From contig NZ_QQNA01000125.1 in the NCBI RefSeq assembly GCF_003346515.1, positions 1 through 39,992 on the forward strand: a DNA stretch of 39,992 nt, read 5' to 3'. Made by a program: the position numbers and the translations under genes. Every line of letters starts with the position of its first letter. The stretch's first letter is position 1. Positions 12,136-21,424 of this stretch are shown in pieces. Source of the stretch: Streptomyces corynorhini (lineage in GTDB: Bacteria; Actinomycetota; Actinomycetes; Streptomycetales; Streptomycetaceae). The notes below the pieces were generated by a model. It was not told the DNA's origin, searched no databases, and saw only the letters and a program-made list of their open reading frames with translations.

Positions 12136-12330
12136 CGGAACCGCCTCCTGCTGTTGCTGACTCGCCCTGCTGGCCTTCGACGTGGCTGTGATGCCGGGGA
12201 CCAGTCTGACGTACGGCACCGACAGTCGGTGCGGCCGTGGGTCAAGTCGGTGCGCGTGGCGGTTCGGGCTCGGAGGCGAAGTTGTGCACAGGCCCCACTT
12301 CGAACCGGATCTCTCGCTAACTCTAGGGGG

Positions 12331-12364
12331 TAGTAGTAGTAGGGCCTGTGGAAACGGTGGATAA
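12331..12364 (+). other. DnaA-trio-like unwinding element
   Basis: Four tandem TAG triplets (12331-12342) are followed by GGCC, then by two abutting DnaA boxes, TGTGGAAAC (12347-12355) and GGTGGATAA (12356-12364). Read 3' to 5' from the boxes, this gives box, GC cluster, then GAT repeats. That is the arrangement described for the bacterial basal unwinding system, where a DnaA filament grows from the box along the trios and captures single-stranded DNA. Opening would then spread towards dnaN. The assignment to this system is inferred from the pattern. Confidence 0.7.
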
Positions 12365-13045
12365 CGTCGTCCATGCAGGTCAGTGCCGGTTTTTTGTCCA
12401 CCGGTCCTGTGGGCGCGGCCCGTGGACAACCGGCCTCTTCTGTGGACAGCCGAAAGTTGTGCACACCCGATACACAGGGGACCCCTACTTCTCCCCAGCT
12501 GCGTCCCCAGGTTTACCCACCTTCCCCACAGCCCAACCCGCCTCCTTGGTGTGACGCCTTTCACTCGACCAAGCGATCCCGCGCGTTTCGTTGCCGAACA
12601 GTGGACAGCGCTGTGGAGAAGGTGTGGGCAACCGGGCTCTGCCTGTGGGCCGCCGGTGGACAGTCACGACGAGCCCCTGTGGACAGAAATTGTGTCCACA
12701 GGCTGTGGACAGGCTTCGGCCACAATTCCACAGGGCTCTGACCTGGCTCGACGGCCCCGCGTCCACCCAGCCTGTGGACAGGACCTGAACAACTTACGGG
12801 CCCCCAGGCTGTGGACGGAAGATTCTCCCCAGATCTGTGGAGAAGCGGGCCCGATGGCCACGTATTCGAACACCGGCGACCGGCCGGAGGGCGGCGCGGC
12901 GCGTCCACAGCACCGCGGGACGACGACGGGATGACGACGGGGACGCTGGCAGGACGACGAAGGGGGCGGCGGCAGGGACGCGACAGGCGACGCGGGAGGG
13001 CGGGACAGAGCCGGGAAACACCCGGGGGGACGGGGACGGAGCAAA

Positions 13046-13101
13046 GGGCGCCCCCGGGACCGTCTCCGTACGCTCCGTACGGCGGTCTCCCCAGGGCGCC
13101 C
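13046..13101 (-). terminator. Probable dnaA terminator
   Basis: Nested inverted repeats lie 33 bases past the dnaA stop: outer arms GGGCGCCC at 13046-13053 and 13094-13101 (self-complementary), and an inner stem CCGTAC/GTACGG. The pairing between them is imperfect. It would stop dnaA transcripts before they enter oriC. Confidence 0.5.
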
Positions 13102-13134
13102 CTCCAGGACCCGGACGGCTGTCGGCCGTCCCTG

Positions 13135-14916
13135 TCAGCCGTTCTTGATGCGGTTGGTCAGCTCCGTGACCTGGTTGTAGATGGAGCGCCGCTCGGCCAT
13201 CAGCGCGCGGATCTTCCGGTCGGCGTGCATCACGGTCGTATGGTCCCGGCCGCCGAACTGCGCACCGATCTTCGGCAGCGAGAGATCGGTCAGCTCACGG
13301 CAGAGGTACATCGCGATCTGGCGTGCCGTCACCAGCACGCGGCTCCGTGAGGAGCCGCAGAGGTCCTCCACCGTGAGCCCGAAGTAGTCGGCGGTCGCCG
13401 CCATGATCGCCCCCGCGGTGATCTCCGGGGCCGCGTCCTCGCCGCCCGGGATCAGATCCTTGAGGACGATCTCGGTGAGGCCCAGGTCCACCGGCTGCCG
13501 GTTGAGCGAGGCGAACGCCGTGACGCGGATGAGCGCGCCCTCCAGCTCCCGGATGTTGCGCGAGATCCGGGAGGCGATGAACTCCAGCACCTCGGGGGGA
13601 GCGTTCAGCTGCTCCTGCACCGCCTTCTTACGGAGGATGGCGATACGGGTCTCCAGCTCGGGCGGCTGCACATCCGTGGTCAGCCCCCACTCGAACCGGT
13701 TGCGCAGCCGGTCCTCCAAGGTGATCAGCTGCTTGGGCGGCCGGTCCGAGGACAGCACGATCTGCTTGTTGGCGTTGTGGAGCGTGTTGAACGTGTGGAA
13801 GAACTCCTCCTGCGTCGACTCCTTGCTCGCCAGGAACTGGATGTCGTCGACCAGGAGGATGTCGACATCGCGATAGCGCTTGCGGAAGGTGTCGCCCTTG
13901 CCGTCCCGGATCGAGTTGATGAACTCGTTCGTGAACTCCTCCGAGCTGACGTACCGCACCCGGGTGCCGGGGTACAGGCTGCGCGCGTAGTGCCCGATCG
14001 CGTGGAGCAGGTGGGTCTTGCCGAGCCCGGACTCGCCGTAGATGAAGAGCGGGTTGTACGCCTTCGCCGGTGCCTCGGCGACGGCGACCGCCGCCGCGTG
14101 CGCGAACCGGTTGGACGCGCCGATCACGAAGGTGTCGAAGAGGTACTTGGGGTTGAGCCGGGCCTGCGGCTCGCCGGGACCCGGCGCGGGCGCGGGCTGG
14201 GCGCCCAGCGGGCCGGGCGCTCCGCCGCGCGCGCGGCCCACGCTCTGGCCGCCGCCGTGCCGGGGCGACGGCGGCTCCTGGGAATCGTGCGGGTCGTGCC
14301 GGTCCACGTGCCGGTCGTAGGGGGAGCGGTCCTGGCTCTGCGGCTGCCGGTAGTCGTGCTGCGGCTGCTGGGTGTGCGCCGTGGCGTACGGATCGCGGTC
14401 CTGGTAGCCGCCGAGCCGCGGCTGCTGCCAGGACAGGTCCTCCTGGGTCCGCGGCCAGGCGCCGGGGTCCTGACGCTGCTGCGGGTAGTCCGGGTACGCG
14501 GGGCGCACCGAGGGCATCCCGTCGTCCTGCGGACGGTGGCCGTAGCCGTCGTACCCGTCGTGCTGGCGCTGCTCGTCGTGGGACGGACCGCCCTGGTAGC
14601 GGTGCTGCTGGGGCACGGAGGGGGCCGGCGGGGCGGGCTCGCCGACCGAGTCGTCGACCGTGATCGCGATCCGGATGGGCCGGCCGCACTCATGGCTCAG
14701 CGTCTCGCTGATCAGCGGGGCGAGCCGGCCCTCCAGGACGCGCTTGCCCCATTCATTGGGGACGGCGAGCAGCGCGGTGTCGGCGACGAGGGCCAGTGGC
14801 TGGCAGCGTTCGATCCACTGTTTGTCCTTGGGCTCGACGCCCTGCTGGCCCTCTCTGAGGAGTTGCTCCAGCACTCGTGGCCACACTGCGGCAAGATCGG
14901 CAGGTACATCAGCCAC
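13135..14916 (-). CDS. dnaA: Chromosomal replication initiator DnaA
   Basis: A 593-aa AAA+ initiator that binds the DnaA boxes and opens oriC. Domain I lies at about residues 1-90 ([19 protein letters not shown]). Domain II (about 90-250) is long, rich in Gln, Asp, Arg and Pro, and typical of Streptomyces DnaA, which is much longer than the E. coli protein. Domain III has Walker [16 protein letters not shown] and Walker [13 protein letters not shown]. Domain IV ends with the DNA-binding signature [16 protein letters not shown] chose GTG at 14916, which gives the MADVPADL start; an in-frame extension to 15006 would run back towards the DnaA boxes of its own promoter. The gene is transcribed towards oriC. 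Two DnaA boxes upstream (15039-15059) suggest autoregulation. Confidence 0.98.
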   Translation of the reverse strand: MADVPADLAAVWPRVLEQLLREGQQGVEPKDKQWIERCQPLALVADTALLAVPNEWGKRVLEGRLAPLISETLSHECGRPIRIAITVDDSVGEPAPPAPSVPQQHRYQGGPSHDEQRQHDGYDGYGHRPQDDGMPSVRPAYPDYPQQRQDPGAWPRTQEDLSWQQPRLGGYQDRDPYATAHTQQPQHDYRQPQSQDRSPYDRHVDRHDPHDSQEPPSPRHGGGQSVGRARGGAPGPLGAQPAPAPGPGEPQARLNPKYLFDTFVIGASNRFAHAAAVAVAEAPAKAYNPLFIYGESGLGKTHLLHAIGHYARSLYPGTRVRYVSSEEFTNEFINSIRDGKGDTFRKRYRDVDILLVDDIQFLASKESTQEEFFHTFNTLHNANKQIVLSSDRPPKQLITLEDRLRNRFEWGLTTDVQPPELETRIAILRKKAVQEQLNAPPEVLEFIASRISRNIRELEGALIRVTAFASLNRQPVDLGLTEIVLKDLIPGGEDAAPEITAGAIMAATADYFGLTVEDLCGSSRSRVLVTARQIAMYLCRELTDLSLPKIGAQFGGRDHTTVMHADRKIRALMAERRSIYNQVTELTNRIKNG

Positions 14917-15038
14917 AGGGGCACGCTCTCTCGCTGGTCCCACGAATGTGTGGTTCTCGGGACGGGGTGGGAAGACCGGCAGGAAAAGAATCCGGAGTTC
15001 AGCCAAGGTAGTCAGGCCGACCCGCGCGGTTCAAGTCG

Positions 15039-15059
15039 TTGTCCACAGCCTGTGCACAA
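15039..15059. promoter_or_regulatory. Paired DnaA boxes in the dnaA promoter region
   Basis: A perfect TTGTCCACA (15039-15047) and an inverted TGTGCACAA (15051-15059) are separated by three bases, about 125 bases upstream of the dnaA start codon. The same arrangement is known to let DnaA regulate its own gene in Streptomyces. Confidence 0.85.
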
Positions 15060-15081
15060 TGGCGCCCGGTGCGGAGCTGGT

Positions 15082-15205
15082 TTGACCGGATGGCGTAGCC
15101 GCGCGTACCGTGACCAGGTCGAGTTGTCGATGGCTGCTGCCGCCTGCCTCCGATGGGCAAAGATCACGAGCTGTGGTTGTGAAGCGGTGCACTAGGGCGT
15201 AATCG
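15082..15205 (+). promoter_or_regulatory. Candidate rpmH promoters
   Basis: Two weak sigma-70-type pairs face rpmH: TTGACC (15082) with TACCGT (15106) at 18-base spacing, and TTGTGA (15177) with TAATCG (15200) at 17-base spacing. Both are matched by eye and lie within the 363-base dnaA-rpmH interval (14917-15279), which has no gene. Confidence 0.3.
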
Positions 15206-15279
15206 CGAGCTTCTCGTGGGCGCACGGTGACAGCCAGGCGATGTCCCGCCATCCACACATCATTTTCTGGAGCCCCCGA

Positions 15280-15417
15280 GTGAGCAAGCGCACCTTCCAG
15301 CCGAACAACCGTCGTCGCGCCAAGACCCACGGGTTCCGACTGCGGATGCGTACCCGTGCCGGCCGCGCGATTCTCGCGACCCGCCGTGGCAAGGGTCGCG
15401 CCCGTCTGTCGGCCTGA
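15280..15417 (+). CDS. rpmH: Ribosomal protein bL34
   Basis: A 45-aa, strongly basic protein of the large ribosomal subunit. It begins [20 protein letters not shown] and continues [20 protein letters not shown], which is the complete bL34 pattern. The start is GTG at 15280 with GGAG upstream. It is the first gene of the rpmH-rnpA-yidD-yidC-jag string and lies divergent to dnaA, as in nearly all bacteria. Confidence 0.98.
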   Translation: MSKRTFQPNNRRRAKTHGFRLRMRTRAGRAILATRRGKGRARLSA

Positions 15418-15444
15418 TTCGCCTGATAGCCAACAGGTCATGAC

Positions 15445-15816
15445 GTGCTGCCTACCGAGAATCGGCTGAGGCGGCGCGAGGATTTCGCGACCGCGGTACG
15501 CCGAGGACGCCGGGCCGGCCGCCCGCTTCTCGTCGTCCATCTACGCAGCGGTGCAACGGACCCGCACGCGCCGGGGGAGAGCGCTCCCCCGCCGCGTGCG
15601 GGTTTCGTCGTAAGCAAAGCCGTGGGTGGATCCGTCGTGCGTAACCTGGTGAAGCGCAGACTCCGCCACCTCATACGCGACCGACTCTCCGAGCTGCCCC
15701 CCGGTAGCCTGGTTGTCGTACGGGCGCTGCCCGGAGCGGGCGACGCCGATCATGCACAGCTGGCCCGAGACCTGGACGCCGCTTTCCGGCGGCTGCTGGG
15801 AGGGGGCGCGCGATGA
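15445..15816 (+). CDS. rnpA: Ribonuclease P protein component
   Basis: A 123-aa basic protein that partners with the catalytic RNA of RNase P in trimming the 5' leader of tRNA precursors. It begins [21 protein letters not shown], the usual start. The RNR-type motif is in [17 protein letters not shown], at about residues 63-77. The start is GTG at 15445, 27 bases past rpmH. Its stop overlaps the yidD start (ATGA), which implies coupled translation. Confidence 0.97.
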   Translation: MLPTENRLRRREDFATAVRRGRRAGRPLLVVHLRSGATDPHAPGESAPPPRAGFVVSKAVGGSVVRNLVKRRLRHLIRDRLSELPPGSLVVVRALPGAGDADHAQLARDLDAAFRRLLGGGAR

Positions 15817-16172
15817 AGTACCCGCTGCTGGCTCTGATCAAGCTGTACCAGTGGACGATCAGCCCGCTTCTCGGGCCTGTCTGCCGGTACTACCCGTCGT
15901 GTTCGCACTACGGATATACCGCCATCGACCGGCATGGCGCGGTGAAGGGCACGGCGCTGACCGCTTGGCGCATTCTGCGGTGCAATCCGTGGTCGCCGGG
16001 TGGTGTGGACCATGTCCCGCCGCGCAAACGCCCGCGCTGGCACGAACTGCTGCGCAACGCGTGGCGCGGCGATAAGGGCGGGCACTCCGCAGCTGGCGTG
16101 CCTTCCGGGGGACCGACCCCCGACACCCCCAGTCCGGCCGCAGAGACTTCGCCCAATGCTCAAGGAGCCTGA
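15813..16172 (+). CDS. yidD: Membrane protein insertion efficiency factor YidD
   Basis: A 119-aa member of the YidD family, a small inner-membrane-associated protein that helps YidC insert proteins. The diagnostic motif is complete: [15 protein letters not shown] at about residues 24-38, then [17 protein letters not shown]. The N-terminus has an amphipathic or hydrophobic helix ([17 protein letters not shown]). The C-terminal 40 or so residues are polar and variable. Start ATG overlaps the rnpA stop by four bases, and yidC starts four bases after its stop. Confidence 0.95.
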   Translation: MKYPLLALIKLYQWTISPLLGPVCRYYPSCSHYGYTAIDRHGAVKGTALTAWRILRCNPWSPGGVDHVPPRKRPRWHELLRNAWRGDKGGHSAAGVPSGGPTPDTPSPAAETSPNAQGA

Positions 16173-16175
16173 TTA

Positions 16176-17465
16176 GTGGACACGATTGCCAGTCTGTTCA
16201 GTTTCATCACCACACCCGTTTCATGGGTCATCGTCCAGTTCCACTCGCTGTACGGGATGATCTTCGGCCCTGACACGGGCTGGGCCTGGGGACTGTCCAT
16301 CGTGTCCCTGGTGGTGCTGATCCGGATCTGCCTGATCCCGCTCTTCGTGAAGCAGATCAAGTCGACCCGCAACATGCAGGTGCTCCAGCCGAAGATGAAG
16401 GCGATCCAGGAGCGCTACAAGAACGACAAGCAGCGTCAGTCCGAAGAGATGATGAAGCTGTACAAGGAGACGGGCACCAACCCGCTCTCCTCGTGTCTGC
16501 CCATCCTGGCTCAGTCGCCGTTCTTCTTCGCGCTGTACCACGTGCTCTCCAGCATCGCCAACGGCAAGACCATCGGCGTGATCAACCAGGGCCTGCTCGA
16601 CAGCGCCCGCCAGGCGCACATCTTCGGCGCCCCGCTGGCCGCGAAGTTCACGGACAGCAGCGACAAGGTCGCCTCCCTGAACTCCTCGCTGACCGATGTG
16701 CGCGTGGTCACCGCGATCATGATCATCATGATGTCGGCGTCGCAGTTCTACACGCAGCGCCAGCTGATGACGAAGAACGTCGACCTGACGGTCAAGACGC
16801 CGTACATGCAGCAGCAGAAGATGCTGATGTACATCTTCCCGCTGATCTTCGCCGTCACGGGCATCAACTTCCCCGTCGGTGTGCTCGTCTACTGGCTGAC
16901 CACCAACGTGTGGACCATGGGCCAGCAGATGTACGTGATCAACCAGAACCCGACTCCGGGCAGCAAGGCCCAGGACCAGTACCTCACCCGGCTGCTGAAG
17001 ACCATCACCACGCACAACGAGGTCCGCTCCCGTCGTAAGCGCACCATCGTCCAGGCGATCGTCGCCAAGGGCCCGGACCGCAACGACAACGAGCGCAAGT
17101 TCGTGATGAGCCTGGCCAAGGCGGGTCTGGCCGCGCAGCCCGACGGCACGGTCATCAAGAGCGACACCGCGGCGGCCGAGGCCGAGGCCGGCGGCGCGCA
17201 GAAGCGGCAGCAGCCGAAGCGTCTGACCAAGGCGCAGCGCCAGGCGGCCGCGCAGCTGGCCGCGGACAAGCCGGACGAGGTCAGCGACACCGAGGCCACC
17301 GACGAGCCGGCGAAGACCTCGTTGGAGAAGAAGGACGAGCCGCAGGACCCCAAGTCCAAGCCGTCGGGCCGGCCCGCTGCCGGTGCCACCGGTGCCACGC
17401 GCCAAAAAGCCAAGTCGGGGCAGCGTAAGGGTCAGCAGCGGCCCAAGCACCCGTCCAAGAAGTAA
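16176..17465 (+). CDS. yidC: Membrane protein insertase YidC (Oxa1 family)
   Basis: A 429-aa insertase that helps proteins enter the membrane alone or with SecYEG. Five hydrophobic segments are visible: around residues 7-27, 38-62 with the conserved intramembrane arginine in [14 protein letters not shown], about 107-130 ([18 protein letters not shown]), 172-192 and 216-250 ([20 protein letters not shown]). About 150 charged C-terminal residues, rich in Lys, Ala and Gln, extend into the cytosol and may contact ribosomes. The start is GTG at 16176 with AAGGAG upstream. There is no large periplasmic P1 domain, as expected for a Gram-positive protein. jag follows 17 bases later. Confidence 0.97.
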   Translation: MDTIASLFSFITTPVSWVIVQFHSLYGMIFGPDTGWAWGLSIVSLVVLIRICLIPLFVKQIKSTRNMQVLQPKMKAIQERYKNDKQRQSEEMMKLYKETGTNPLSSCLPILAQSPFFFALYHVLSSIANGKTIGVINQGLLDSARQAHIFGAPLAAKFTDSSDKVASLNSSLTDVRVVTAIMIIMMSASQFYTQRQLMTKNVDLTVKTPYMQQQKMLMYIFPLIFAVTGINFPVGVLVYWLTTNVWTMGQQMYVINQNPTPGSKAQDQYLTRLLKTITTHNEVRSRRKRTIVQAIVAKGPDRNDNERKFVMSLAKAGLAAQPDGTVIKSDTAAAEAEAGGAQKRQQPKRLTKAQRQAAAQLAADKPDEVSDTEATDEPAKTSLEKKDEPQDPKSKPSGRPAAGATGATRQKAKSGQRKGQQRPKHPSKK

Positions 17466-17482
17466 GAAGAAGGAGTCCATCC

Positions 17483-17998
17483 GTGACGGAAGGCACCATC
17501 TCCGCCGCCGCCCCCGCCGAAGAGGGCGACACCCTGACCCGCCTGGAGCAGGAAGGGGAGATCGCGGCCGACTACCTTGAGGGTCTGCTCGATATCGCTG
17601 ATCTCGACGGCGATATCGACATGGACGTCGAGGCGGACCGGGCCGCGGTTTCGATCATCAGCGATTCCGGTCGGGATCTGCAGAAGCTTGTGGGTCGTGA
17701 CGGGGAAGTGCTGGAGGCGCTTCAGGAGCTGACGCGCCTGGCCGTGCACCGCGAGACCGGGGACCGCAGTCGGCTGATGCTGGACATCGCCGGTTTCCGG
17801 GCGAAGAAGCGTACCGAGCTGGCCGAGCTGGGGGCCAAGGCGGCGGACGAGGTCAAGAGCACCGGCGAGCCGGTGAAGCTCAACCCGATGACGCCCTTCG
17901 AGCGGAAGGTCGTGCACGACGCGATCGCGGCAGCGGGCCTGCGCAGTGAGTCGGAGGGCGAGGAGCCGCAGCGCTTCGTTGTGGTACTCCCTGCCTGA
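17483..17998 (+). CDS. jag: Jag/KhpB family RNA-binding protein
   Basis: A 171-aa protein with a KH domain at about residues 50-100, where LVGRDGEVLEALQELTRLAV carries the GxxG loop as GRDG, followed by an R3H domain containing LNPMTPFERKVVHDAI. The first 20 residues are acidic and variable. The related KhpB proteins bind RNA together with KhpA and affect cell division and wall synthesis in Firmicutes; the partner is not in this window. The gene is the last in the rpmH operon, and a strong hairpin follows 15 bases after the stop. Confidence 0.93.
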   Translation: MTEGTISAAAPAEEGDTLTRLEQEGEIAADYLEGLLDIADLDGDIDMDVEADRAAVSIISDSGRDLQKLVGRDGEVLEALQELTRLAVHRETGDRSRLMLDIAGFRAKKRTELAELGAKAADEVKSTGEPVKLNPMTPFERKVVHDAIAAAGLRSESEGEEPQRFVVVLPA

Positions 17999-18013
17999 GT
18001 GATCCAACGTTTT

Positions 18014-18042
18014 CGGCCCCGTCTGTTGTGCAGGCGGGGCCG
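18014..18042 (+). terminator. Terminator of the rpmH-jag operon
   Basis: CGGCCCCGTCTG pairs with CAGGCGGGGCCG (11 of 12, the twelfth a T-G wobble) around a five-base loop, followed by ATCTTTGT. It lies 15 bases after the jag stop. Confidence 0.85.
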
Positions 18043-18101
18043 ATCTTTGTCAGCCTGATAGTCAGCCACCCATCGGTGGTTCGGTATGGAAGGACGGTTC
18101 C

Positions 18102-18818
18102 GTGACGGAGGCAGCAGAGCTTCCCCCCGCACCGGACGAGGCACGCACGGTATTCGATGAGTTCTTTCCGGAAGCTGTCCGCTACGCGGAGCTGCTGGCG
18201 GACGCGGGGGTCAAGCGAGGTCTGATCGGTCCACGTGAGGTGCCACGGCTGTGGGAGCGGCATCTGCTGAACTGCGCGGTGCTCTCGGAGGTCGTTCCCG
18301 AGGGCGTGACGGTCTGCGACGTCGGCTCGGGGGCGGGGCTGCCCGGTATACCGCTGGCGCTGGTGCGGCCCGACCTGAAGATCACCTTGCTGGAGCCGCT
18401 GCTCCGGCGGACGAACTTTCTCCAGGAAGTGGTCGAGCTGCTCGGCCTGGACCATGTGACGGTGGTGCGTGGTCGCGCCGAGGAGGTCCTCGGGACGCTT
18501 CAGCCGGTGCATGTGGTGACGGCGCGGGCGGTGGCCCCCCTGGACCGCCTGGCGGGCTGGGGAGTGCCCCTGCTGCGCCCCTATGGGGAGATGCTGGCGC
18601 TCAAGGGCGATACGGCGGAGGAGGAGATCAAGGGCGCGCGCGCGGCGCTGAGCAAGCTCGGCGTGGTGGAGACCTCGGTTCTCCATGTCGGAGAAGGCAT
18701 CGTGGACCCGCTGGCCACAGTGGTACGGGTCGAGGTGGGCGAGAGTCCGGGCGGGGTGAGGTTCGCGACGAAGCGGGCCAAGGCCGCCCAGGTCGGCCGT
18801 GCGCGGCGCCGCCGCTGA
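18102..18818 (+). CDS. rsmG: 16S rRNA (guanine-527-N7)-methyltransferase RsmG
   Basis: A 238-aa SAM-dependent methyltransferase (GidB) that modifies G527 of 16S rRNA, the base region targeted by streptomycin. The SAM-binding loop is VCDVGSGAGLPGIPLAL at about residues 71-87. WERHLLNCAVL and the LLEPLLRRTNFLQEVV segment are also family signatures. The C-terminus is basic (RRR). The start is GTG at 18102 with GGAAGGA upstream. A terminator separates it from jag, so it probably has its own promoter. Loss of this gene gives low-level streptomycin resistance in other bacteria; this copy looks intact. Confidence 0.96.
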   Translation: MTEAAELPPAPDEARTVFDEFFPEAVRYAELLADAGVKRGLIGPREVPRLWERHLLNCAVLSEVVPEGVTVCDVGSGAGLPGIPLALVRPDLKITLLEPLLRRTNFLQEVVELLGLDHVTVVRGRAEEVLGTLQPVHVVTARAVAPLDRLAGWGVPLLRPYGEMLALKGDTAEEEIKGARAALSKLGVVETSVLHVGEGIVDPLATVVRVEVGESPGGVRFATKRAKAAQVGRARRRR

Positions 18819-18919
18819 CCCGTACAGTCCCTACTGCCTATCAGTGATGCTCCATACAAGCTGCCATACCTATGCATTGCGGAGTGTCGTGACGGTCTAG
18901 CCCTGCGGCCCGTGCATCG

Positions 18920-18935
18920 TGTTTCACGTGAAACG
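18920..18935. promoter_or_regulatory. parS-1
   Basis: TGTTTCACGTGAAACG, one mismatch in the last base to the 16-bp ParB-binding consensus TGTTTCACGTGAAACA. It lies upstream of parA. Confidence 0.95.
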
Positions 18936-19020
18936 TCGCTCACTGCTCCAGGGCATCATCGGCCGTGGCCGCGCGGCTGCCACACCGCGCGGCCGAAAGC
19001 CCCTCGTCAGGGGGGCGAGG

Positions 19021-19047
19021 TTGTCCACAACGGTGGATTCGTCCACA
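19021..19047 (+). promoter_or_regulatory. Two DnaA boxes upstream of parA
   Basis: TTGTCCACA (19021-19029) is a perfect match to the consensus and TCGTCCACA (19039-19047) has one mismatch. They have the same orientation and sit 18 bases apart, 37 to 63 bases before the chosen parA start codon. They lie about 6 kb from oriC. Confidence 0.75.
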
Positions 19048-19083
19048 GAACCAAGGGCCTCGCTGGTTCACGACCCCGAAAGC

Positions 19084-20160
19084 ATGGCAGGCTCTGTCCA
19101 TTGCGAGTCTGAAGTCGAGGAGAGTGAATCCTTGCGGTCCGACGCCAACATCGCGGGACCGATGACCGATCCGGTCCCCGGTCCCCGCACCGAGTCGGCG
19201 GGGGAGGATGTTTCACGTGAAACACCGCCCCCGATGGACGACACCCCCATTGGTCGCGCTGCCCAACTGGCGGTGGAGGCACTGGGCCGGGCCGGTGAGG
19301 GAATGCCCCGCCCTGAGCAGACACGTGTCATGGTCGTCGCCAATCAGAAGGGCGGCGTAGGGAAGACCACCACCACGGTCAACCTGGCCGCCTCCTTGGC
19401 GCTCCATGGAGCGCGAGTGCTGGTGGTCGACCTCGATCCACAGGGCAACGCCTCCACGGCGCTCGGGATCGACCATCATGCCGAAGTCCCCTCGATCTAT
19501 GACGTCCTGGTGGAGAGCAAGCCCCTCTCCGAGGTGGTCCAGCCCGTACCGGACGTCGAAGGTCTCTTCTGTGCCCCAGCCACCATCGATCTCGCCGGTG
19601 CGGAGATCGAGCTGGTGTCGCTGGTGGCACGGGAGAGCCGGCTACAGCGGGCGATCGAAGCGTACGAGCAGCCGTTGGATTACATCCTCATCGACTGCCC
19701 GCCCTCGCTCGGCCTGTTGACCGTCAACGCGATGGTCGCCGGAGCAGAGGTACTGATCCCCATCCAGTGCGAGTACTACGCGCTGGAGGGGCTGGGACAG
19801 CTGCTGCGGAATGTCGAACTGGTCCGTGGACACCTCAACCCCTCTCTGCATGTGTCGACCATCCTGCTCACCATGTACGACGGCAGGACCCGGCTCGCTT
19901 CGCAGGTGGCGGACGAGGTGCGGAGCCACTTCGGCAAGGAGGTGCTGCGGACGAGCATTCCTCGCTCCGTACGCATCTCGGAGGCACCGAGCTATGGCCA
20001 GACGGTGCTCACGTATGACCCGGGATCCAGCGGATCCCTCTCGTATCTCGAAGCCGCCCGTGAGATCGCACTGCGGGGGGTCGGGGTGCACTACGACGCC
20101 CAGCAGGCGCATGTGGGCAGCCAGAACAGTCAGCAGAGTATGTCGGAGGGGATCCAGTGA
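19084..20160 (+). CDS. parA: Chromosome partitioning ATPase ParA
   Basis: A Walker-type ATPase that moves and organises ParB-bound origins; in Streptomyces it acts during sporulation septation. The deviant Walker A motif is [12 protein letters not shown], and Walker A' ([11 protein letters not shown]) and Walker B ([11 protein letters not shown]) follow. I chose ATG at 19084 (358 aa), the length I recall for Streptomyces ParA. TTG at 19132 has the better ribosome binding site (GAGGAG) and would give 342 aa, so the start is uncertain. The N-terminal 70 residues are variable and include VSRET, encoded by a parS site at 19209. The stop overlaps the parB GTG, so the genes are coupled. Confidence 0.95.
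   Translation: MAGSVHCESEVEESESLRSDANIAGPMTDPVPGPRTESAGEDVSRETPPPMDDTPIGRAAQLAVEALGRAGEGMPRPEQTRVMVVANQKGGVGKTTTTVNLAASLALHGARVLVVDLDPQGNASTALGIDHHAEVPSIYDVLVESKPLSEVVQPVPDVEGLFCAPATIDLAGAEIELVSLVARESRLQRAIEAYEQPLDYILIDCPPSLGLLTVNAMVAGAEVLIPIQCEYYALEGLGQLLRNVELVRGHLNPSLHVSTILLTMYDGRTRLASQVADEVRSHFGKEVLRTSIPRSVRISEAPSYGQTVLTYDPGSSGSLSYLEAAREIALRGVGVHYDAQQAHVGSQNSQQSMSEGIQ
19209..19224. promoter_or_regulatory. parS-2 inside the parA coding region
   Basis: A perfect TGTTTCACGTGAAACA. In the parA frame it encodes VSRET, so the site is kept as protein sequence at about residues 43-47 of the ATG-started protein. Confidence 0.97.
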
Positions 20161-21266
20161 GCGAGCGACGTAGAGGCCTTGGGCGTGGGCTCGGTGCGCT
20201 GATTCCTGCCGCTCCGCAGGAGAAGCAGGTGCCCTCCCCCGGAGTGGCCACGGCCTCTTCGGGAACGGCAGCACCGGTGCTGGTCGCCGAGCGGGACCTG
20301 GCCGCGGAGAGGGCACCCTCGCTGCCACAGGCGGCTTCGTCGCCGGAGGCGGAGTCCTTGGCGCCTGAGCAGGATGGGGTGACCGAGCCGGAGCTGGAGG
20401 CGACGGGCGGCGCGTACTTCGCCGAGGTCCCCATCGATGCGATCACGCCCAACCCGAGGCAGCCCCGGGAGGTGTTCGATGAGGACGCTCTCGCGGAACT
20501 GATCACTTCCATCAAGGAAGTGGGACTCCTCCAGCCCGTGGTCGTACGCCAGGTGGCGTCGGAACGCTACGAGCTGATCATGGGCGAGCGGCGTTGGCGG
20601 GCATGCAGGGAAGCCGGGCTGGAGCGCATTCCGGCGATCGTCCGCGCCACGGACGACGAGAAGCTGCTGCTCGACGCGTTGCTGGAGAACCTGCACCGTG
20701 CCCAGTTGAACCCGCTGGAAGAGGCCGCCGCCTACGACCAGTTGCTCAAGGACTTCAACTGCACGCACGACCAGTTGGCCGACCGGATCGGACGCTCGCG
20801 TCCGCAGGTCTCCAACACCTTGCGGTTGCTGCGGCTCTCGCCCCCTGTGCAGCGTCGGGTGGCCGCCGGGGTGCTCTCCGCCGGCCATGCGCGGGCGCTG
20901 CTCTCGGTGGAGGGTTCCGAGGAGCAGGACCGGCTGGCACATCGCATCGTGGCCGAAGGGCTCTCGGTGCGGGCCGTCGAGGAGATCGTGACCTTGATGG
21001 GATCGCGCCCCGAGGCCACCCCCAAGGCGAAGGGCCCTCGCGCGGGCGCTCGGCTGTCGCCCGCGCTGGGCGATCTGGCATCGCGTCTCTCGGACCGCTT
21101 CGAGACCCGCGTGAAGGTCGACCTGGGGCAGAAGAAGGGAAAGATCGTTGTTGAGTTCGCCTCGATAGACGATCTGGACCGCATTCTCGGCACTCTGGCT
21201 CCCGGCGAGGGACGTGTCCTGGAGACGAGCCTCAACGAGGATTCAGCGGAGAACGACGAGAGCTGA
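20157..21266 (+). CDS. parB: Chromosome partitioning protein ParB
   Basis: A 369-aa parS-binding CTPase clamp. The N-terminus [13 protein letters not shown] is the segment that stimulates ParA. After a disordered region (about 18-80), the CTPase/N-domain shows [20 protein letters not shown] and the nucleotide motif [29 protein letters not shown] follows. The helix-turn-helix is in [24 protein letters not shown] (about residues 205-227). The C-terminal dimerisation domain ends in a basic-to-acidic tail. The start is GTG at 20157, overlapping the parA stop by four bases. Six parS sites in this window are its targets. Confidence 0.97.
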   Translation: MSERRRGLGRGLGALIPAAPQEKQVPSPGVATASSGTAAPVLVAERDLAAERAPSLPQAASSPEAESLAPEQDGVTEPELEATGGAYFAEVPIDAITPNPRQPREVFDEDALAELITSIKEVGLLQPVVVRQVASERYELIMGERRWRACREAGLERIPAIVRATDDEKLLLDALLENLHRAQLNPLEEAAAYDQLLKDFNCTHDQLADRIGRSRPQVSNTLRLLRLSPPVQRRVAAGVLSAGHARALLSVEGSEEQDRLAHRIVAEGLSVRAVEEIVTLMGSRPEATPKAKGPRAGARLSPALGDLASRLSDRFETRVKVDLGQKKGKIVVEFASIDDLDRILGTLAPGEGRVLETSLNEDSAENDES

Positions 21267-21286
21267 CGCTCCCCCACCGTCTCCCG

Positions 21287-21330
21287 GGGCGGGCTGTGGA
21301 CCGGACTGACCGGAACACGGCCCGCCCTTT
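21287..21330 (+). terminator. Terminator of parAB
   Basis: GGGCGGGCTGTG (21287-21298) pairs with CACGGCCCGCCC (21316-21327) with one T-G wobble and is followed by TTT. It lies 20 bases past the parB stop. Confidence 0.8.
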
Positions 21331-21424
21331 GCTGTCTCTCGGTATGCCAGGTGGCTCTGGGTGGATACGATGCGATCTGGTACGGCGCAGCCACCTCGAT
21401 CCACCTCCGAAGGAGCCAAGGGCC

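Larger units (their letters stand above)
12136..13134. other. Chromosomal replication origin oriC (dnaN-dnaA interval)
   Basis: I count 19 DnaA boxes (consensus TTGTCCACA, up to three mismatches) in two clusters. Dnan-proximal cluster, by first base: 12282, 12347, 12356, 12394, 12421, 12441, 12457, 12532. DnaA-proximal cluster: 12600, 12612, 12623, 12655, 12678, 12692, 12704, 12773, 12810, 12836, 12901. Most boxes of the second cluster share one orientation (TGTGGACAG on the plus strand); the first cluster is mixed. The variant TTGTGCACA occurs at 12282 and 12457. A gap of about 60 bases at 12541-12599 separates the clusters. The known Streptomyces origin also has two clusters with 19 boxes in total. 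No gene is supported here; the open frames are rich in box-derived residues and look non-coding. Confidence 0.97.
18819..19083 (+). other. parA upstream region
   Basis: The 265 bases between rsmG and the chosen parA start hold parS-1 and two DnaA boxes, listed separately. I see no convincing gene; an in-frame GTG at 18919 starts inside parS-1 and lacks a ribosome binding site. The parA promoter should be here, but I cannot place it. Confidence 0.6.

Noticed and set aside
12136..12564. N-terminal extension of dnaN into oriC
   Set aside because: The extra residues derive from DnaA boxes and the intergenic DNA; GTG at 12135 has a strong ribosome binding site and gives the family length.
18919..19083. 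Extension of parA to a GTG in parS-1
   Set aside because: There is no ribosome binding site, the residues come from parS and DnaA boxes, and the family length fits the ATG at 19084.
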